Part shown: piece by piece, positions 59,801-64,000 of the stretch | How positions within the stretch are numbered: the first letter of the stretch is position 1 | Layout: every line of letters starts with the position of its first letter | NCBI RefSeq assembly: GCF_958979055.1 | Contig: NC_084893.1 | Coordinates: 27,111,487-27,175,486 of the forward strand | Direction: 5' to 3' | Source: Alnus glutinosa | Lineage: Eukaryota; Streptophyta; Magnoliopsida; Fagales; Betulaceae | DNA: 64,000 nucleotides | Position numbers and translations under genes: made by a program | Notes under the pieces: model-generated | What the model was told of the DNA's origin: nothing | Seen by the model: only the letters and a program-made list of their open reading frames with translations | The model's database searches: none

Positions 59801-62320
59801 GCAGAAATCAAGAAGTACTTATCAAATAATATTGCAAATGGTTAGCATATAGTATCTCTTTAGGTGGAAGAGATATGTCGCAAAGAATTCTAGTGAGAGA
59901 GTAGCTCAAACCTTTCTGGAAGCCGAGCACTTGAAGATTGATGCCCAGATGATGAGTCTGCATCAGGAAAAGATGGGGTAACAAATTGCAGATAACACCA
60001 TATATGCAAATGTATTTGTGTTTGTTAGACAGTTCCCCCGCGCCCCCAACCAAAACCACCCAAAGAAAAGGAGAGAAAAAGAAAGAAAAACGAATATACA
60101 AAGCATCAGTCTCAACTGTGCATGGCAGCAGTTCATCCAGCCATTCTATACCTATATAAATGTAATGGAAAATTCTGGATCAACAGTTTGCCACACTGAT
60201 CCAAGGTGATTTTTCACATGGTGTATAACAAAACCAACTATCCCCCAGGAAATACATCACGAATATGCACGTCATGAGGACATACATGGGCTATTTTGAT
60301 TTCACACAGAGAGAGAGAGAGAGCCTACCAATATCGTCCATTATAAAGGCATCACCTAACTTATCACACTTATCTTTCAAACGAGCCTCAATCTCACGAG
60401 AAAGAGACATCTGGTAGTCTGCCATATCCTACAATTGCAAAGTCAGAGTAAGTTCTCAAAGGTTTTCAATTAATACTGAAAGGCCTCCAAGTTTAGGTCT
60501 TTAAATGTTAGAAAAAGAAAATCAATATTCAATAGACATCACACAATAACATATAAAGAAAATGTCAGAGCTGAAAAAATAGAGAAGAAACGTCATGAGA
60601 GTTTGTGTGCATCTTCATGTGGGTTATCATACCATGGAAAATGGCAATTGCTGGAGCTGAGTTTGCCATAAATAAGCAGGTGTGATTCCAAGAAAGCGAT
60701 TAGGAACACCGCCAACTCCAGGTTCCCCCACATCACCAGCACTAACAGCGTTATTTGCCACACTAGTGGTGCTATTCGCAGTTGTATAATTCGTTGAGCT
60801 TGAGCTTGAGCTCATTGTGGCACTGGTACTCGTACTGTCAAGAGAGCTTCGTGACATTATACTCAGTTTTTCAATGTCATCTTCCTGAACTTCACCATCT
60901 TTGGAGATAAGAGGAAGCCTCAACTTTTGAGCTGCTTCTGCAATGACCATTCGATGCTCTAAAGTCTTGTATACCTGAAACCCATTAGACGTTACAATCC
61001 TGTTATTGTAAATTCTAGAATTCTTCCGGCATATCTGAATGTTTTATGTAAACTGAGCTGCCCAGCAGTCTTTTGGATTATATAATTCAGTCATTAACAC
61101 AAACAAAAACACAAAACAAAATGATTACACGAAAAACTAAAACTAGATGATGGCTTCTACTTTATTCGCGCCTCGTCCCCCCCTCCCTTTCTATTGCTAC
61201 TACAAACAAAAATGTTCATTCTCCATTTCCCAATAAGGATAATCCATATCAGATACGCAAAATCCCTACTGATATACGTACAAGAGCACACACATCTCGC
61301 ATCCAATGCCAAGGCATGAGTACATGACATATCCCTTAAGTATCTTGTATGGCATTCCCTATCCACAATAGAAGATAATCTCGGTTTTGTATCAAAAGAA
61401 GGTACTCAAAAGCTTCAAACTTTAAACGAACATTTGCAACATCATCCCTCTCTCAGAACAGATTAAAATGAAAAAAACTTGCACGCCACCAATAAGAAAC
61501 AACTCTAAGACCGTTACGCTAGAAGCAAGAACGCAAATAAATTTTAGAAACAAGTTCCCATCAGCCATGCCAAGCTCTCAATTATACATATTACTCCCAA
61601 AAAAATGAAGTTCCAAATGTGAGGATTTGAAACCTGAGGGGAGTTGTTCAAGCCAAGCTGCTGCGGGTACAAACCCTGGACGTCGCCCCGCACTGAAACC
61701 GCCTGCTGATACTCCTCCACCATCGCAATGGCCTCGCAATAGACTGCCTACATTCAAAATCACAGTGAAACACGTATAATTTCAAATCAGACAAACCAAC
61801 AACAGAGGAAAATGAAATCGCGTCAAGACCTAACCATGGCTTCCAAGTACCGCAGCCTTTCCCTAGACATTTCCTCTCTCGCCTACACATTATTCAAACT
61901 CAATTCTAATCAGAAAAAACAACAAGAAATTTGGCTCAGTTTGGCTGCGTAGAAATGAATTGCCTGTTTTGTTCCAAAATTTGCCTACATTTTGGTTCGG
62001 CAACCAAACAAACGCAGTGAAAATCCATGTTTTACATTCAGTAACTCTATCAATTCAAAAAAAAAATAAAGAATTCGGCCATGTTTGGCTGCTTAGAAAT
62101 GAATTGCATTTTTCTTCACAAAATTCGGCAACAGTTTTGTCAGCAACCAAACAAACGAGAGAGCGAGCCAGAGAGAGAGTACGAGTTGGAGGTCGTAGAA
62201 AGCGGGTTTGGGGACAAGGGAACCATCGGGGGCGAAGCAGTGGCGCTCCAGCTGATCGATCACCTGCGCCACGTCGGCCGGCAGGGTTTGCCCTCCTTGT
62301 AGCACTAGTCCCTTCACCAT
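56807..62320 (-). CDS. AUG4: AUGMIN subunit 4 (HAUS4 orthologue)
   Basis: Subunit of the eight-part augmin complex, which recruits gamma-tubulin ring complexes to existing microtubules for branching nucleation in spindle, phragmoplast and cortical arrays. Thirteen exons from high to low: 62320-62183, 61882-61835, 61747-61634, 60974-60633, 60428-60329, 59957-59912, 58759-58666, 58537-58466, 58325-58267, 57861-57793, 57710-57659, 57080-57003, 56884-56807; total 429 residues. Hallmarks shared with Arabidopsis AUG4: LPADVAQVIDQLERHC near the start, GGVPNRFLGITPAYL, AALREDLYSADRKFAEYYN, KTWLCKRCETM and GVDPHFDTIARQYHDIVK. Much of the C-terminal half is helical and probably coiled-coil. A Ser/Thr-rich insert (about residues 140-185) separates the halves. 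Confidence 0.94.
61927..62160. repeat. Tandem duplication in AUG4 intron 1
   Basis: Two diverged copies, offset by about 145 bp: GTTTGGCTGC-TAGAAATGAATTGC near the start and GCAACCAAACAAACG at the end, at about 61938-62015 and 62086-62158. Each copy begins GTTTGG and ends CCAAAC, so each could fold as a hairpin. Confidence 0.75.
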
Positions 62321-62606
62321 TGAGATCTAAACGGCGCCGTATTTCTCCGATCTTGAATCAAGTTGGTTGGTGCCAGTTCGGTACTACTACTACTGCCAGG
62401 GAAAAGGCGATTCAAATTTCTAAAAGCCCAGGCCGGCAACATTGCATTCAATATACTAAAATACCCCCAAGCATTACAGGCCATGACGAAGTCTCATAGC
62501 AGGATAAAACTGTAATTTTTGATTTTAATTCAGGGCATTTATAAAACGGAAAAAATATAAAATCGCATAAATCTCTCTCTCTCTCTCTCTCTCTCTCGTT
62601 TTGGGG
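62321..62606. promoter_or_regulatory. Shared divergent promoter region, AUG4 / RAD7-like
   Basis: Only 286 bp separate the two start codons, which point away from each other, so both core promoters and both leaders must fit here or overlap. No TATA box is evident. A CT microsatellite (about 62573-62597) lies 10 bp before the RAD7-like start, as is common in plant leaders. Confidence 0.55.
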
Positions 62607-64000
62607 ATGGCGGTGAGGATATCAGTGGAGAAGCTAGATTTGAATTCCAATTCCAAATCTTCGAGAAAACTCACCACCCTCCAATCCTCTGGTGTGTTTC
62701 TATCTCTCTGTTGAAATTTAAGCCTATGTGTATGCTTTTTGTTTCTATAAATAATTTGACCATTAGGTTTCTAAGAAGCCAAACATGGCCTTAGGAAGTT
62801 TATGTTATTTGTAATGTGTTAAAACGGAAAATTCTAGTGCTTAGTTGTTGATTTTGTTAGTAGCAGGATTACCTAAGAAGACAAAGCCTCCAACTTTGTT
62901 TAGTTTGTGCCTAGGAGTTGTCGGGAAGCATTTGGAGGATATCATTGAAGACTTGGGTGAGATTGCCATCAACTTTCCGGCAGATACTAAGGTTGCTCCT
63001 CGAACCACTCTCAATTTGTATTTTTTACTTGGTTTCTCACTATATTTTGCACTTTTACCGAATATATATATTGAGTTTGGGATATATGTTCTAGATATGT
63101 ATGAATATGAATACAAAGATATAGGCAATAGATTTCGGTATTCGTTTTTTGGGCCTTTCTTCTTTACCGGGTAGCAAGTGGAGAGCATTTGGATTTTTTG
63201 GGTTGTTGACGCTTGTATTCTTGAAGAGAAATCTTCATTTTTTTGCTTGTTATGCTTAAATGAGGTGCTCATAGATGCATTTGATATTTGCTTTAGTCTT
63301 TTGCAAAGATGCGTTTCCAAGGTGCTCAATCAAATGTGCTTTTCCTTCAGTGTAATATGTTTATGTACACCTTGGGAGATATTTAAAGTGGGCAGCCTAA
63401 TAATTTTAGACCGGATGCTATTTATGTTGTAAATTGCTAGTTGTTTTTTTCTTCTTTTTAATTTGCTATTTGTTGTAATGCAAGATAGTTTTCCATCGAG
63501 AACCACAAAATTTCAGTCCAAAAAATATCCAAAGTATGTTGTGGGGAGAAGAATAAGAAGGAATATAAGATGGCAATAAGAGGGAGAAGAATGAACATTG
63601 ACATGTGTGAAACTGAATCATGTCATTCATGTGTATTCATTATTACAAATGAATTCTTCAGGTTAAAGCCAAACACTAAAAACTATGTTTCATTAAAGCT
63701 CAAAGTTTGTAATTCATATGACTTATAATGAGAAAACTATGAGTTCTGTAAAAGAAATTTATTAGCTCTGGAAGGGAAGAGGATAACTAGATCACATTCA
63801 ACTCCAAATAGATTAAATTTATAATCCAGAAGTTTTTAAAGATGTGCCGTTTTGTGTATGGTCTACATCTCAATGTTTTTCATTGCATGTGTAGAAGCTT
63901 AGCATTTAACTGTAATGTTTGAACAAAATTCCTGTTGATTTGTGATCTTTTTTCTGATGTCATTGAACAACAGATGGCAATTGCAGCAATTGCAAGGAGA
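62607..64000 (+). CDS. RAD7-like leucine-rich-repeat protein, N-terminal exons (partial)
   Basis: Three exons read before the window ends: 62607-62691, 62867-62991 and 63974 onwards, joining in frame to MAVRISVEKLDLN ... KHLEDIIEDLGEIAINFPADTK-MAIAAIARR (79 residues so far). The phrase KHLEDII-DLGEIA-NFPAD followed by AIAAIARR matches the start of plant RNI-like proteins annotated as DNA repair protein RAD7-like, whose leucine-rich repeats would follow beyond the edge. Yeast RAD7 acts in global genome nucleotide-excision repair; whether plant relatives do is not settled. The donor after 62991 (GTTGCT) is weak. Intron 2 is about 1 kb. Confidence 0.7.

Overview
The window is nuclear DNA of a flowering plant, almost certainly a woody eudicot. 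Genes have many short GT-AG introns in AT-rich DNA, lie 2-7 kb apart, and are separated by short interspersed and inverted-repeat transposons. Protein matches to Arabidopsis families are close. A rosid such as a Fagales tree is plausible, but I cannot prove the species from sequence alone.

Ten protein genes can be read, nine complete and one cut by the right edge. In order: TFIIIA (+, 2783-5593); an At5g41620-like coiled-coil protein (+, 10677-14697); an OTU deubiquitinase of the YOD1/OTU2 type (-, 16420-20943); plastid RidA (-, 22940-26755); a NEP1-interacting-protein-like RING-H2 membrane protein (-, 29664-31269); an RS-rich RRM protein (+, 35960-38952); a calcium-dependent protein kinase (+, 45825-50870); eIF1/SUI1 (-, 53770-54108); augmin subunit 4 (-, 56807-62320); and the first exons of a RAD7-like protein (+, 62607 to the edge). 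For nearly all of them I checked exon joins by phase, and the sums are divisible by three. The genes are unrelated housekeeping and signalling genes, not a cluster or operon. The only shared control region suggested is the 286-bp gap between the divergent AUG4 and RAD7-like genes.

The most striking regulatory element is in TFIIIA. A cassette exon near 4027-4196 contains segments that mimic 5S rRNA and introduces a stop codon if included. This is the plant 5S rRNA mimic (P5SM) switch. A second finding is a 33-bp tandem duplication of the exon 7 splice donor in the kinase gene. The second donor would add 11 in-frame residues and still rebuild an intact fourth EF-hand.

Intergenic DNA holds several non-autonomous inverted-repeat elements, one hAT-like element, a SINE with clear target-site duplications, a tRNA-derived SINE head, a LINE 3' end with its A-tail, probable LTR remnants, a 60-bp minisatellite, long T tracts and a 26-base C tract. 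No rRNA, intact tRNA or CRISPR array was seen.
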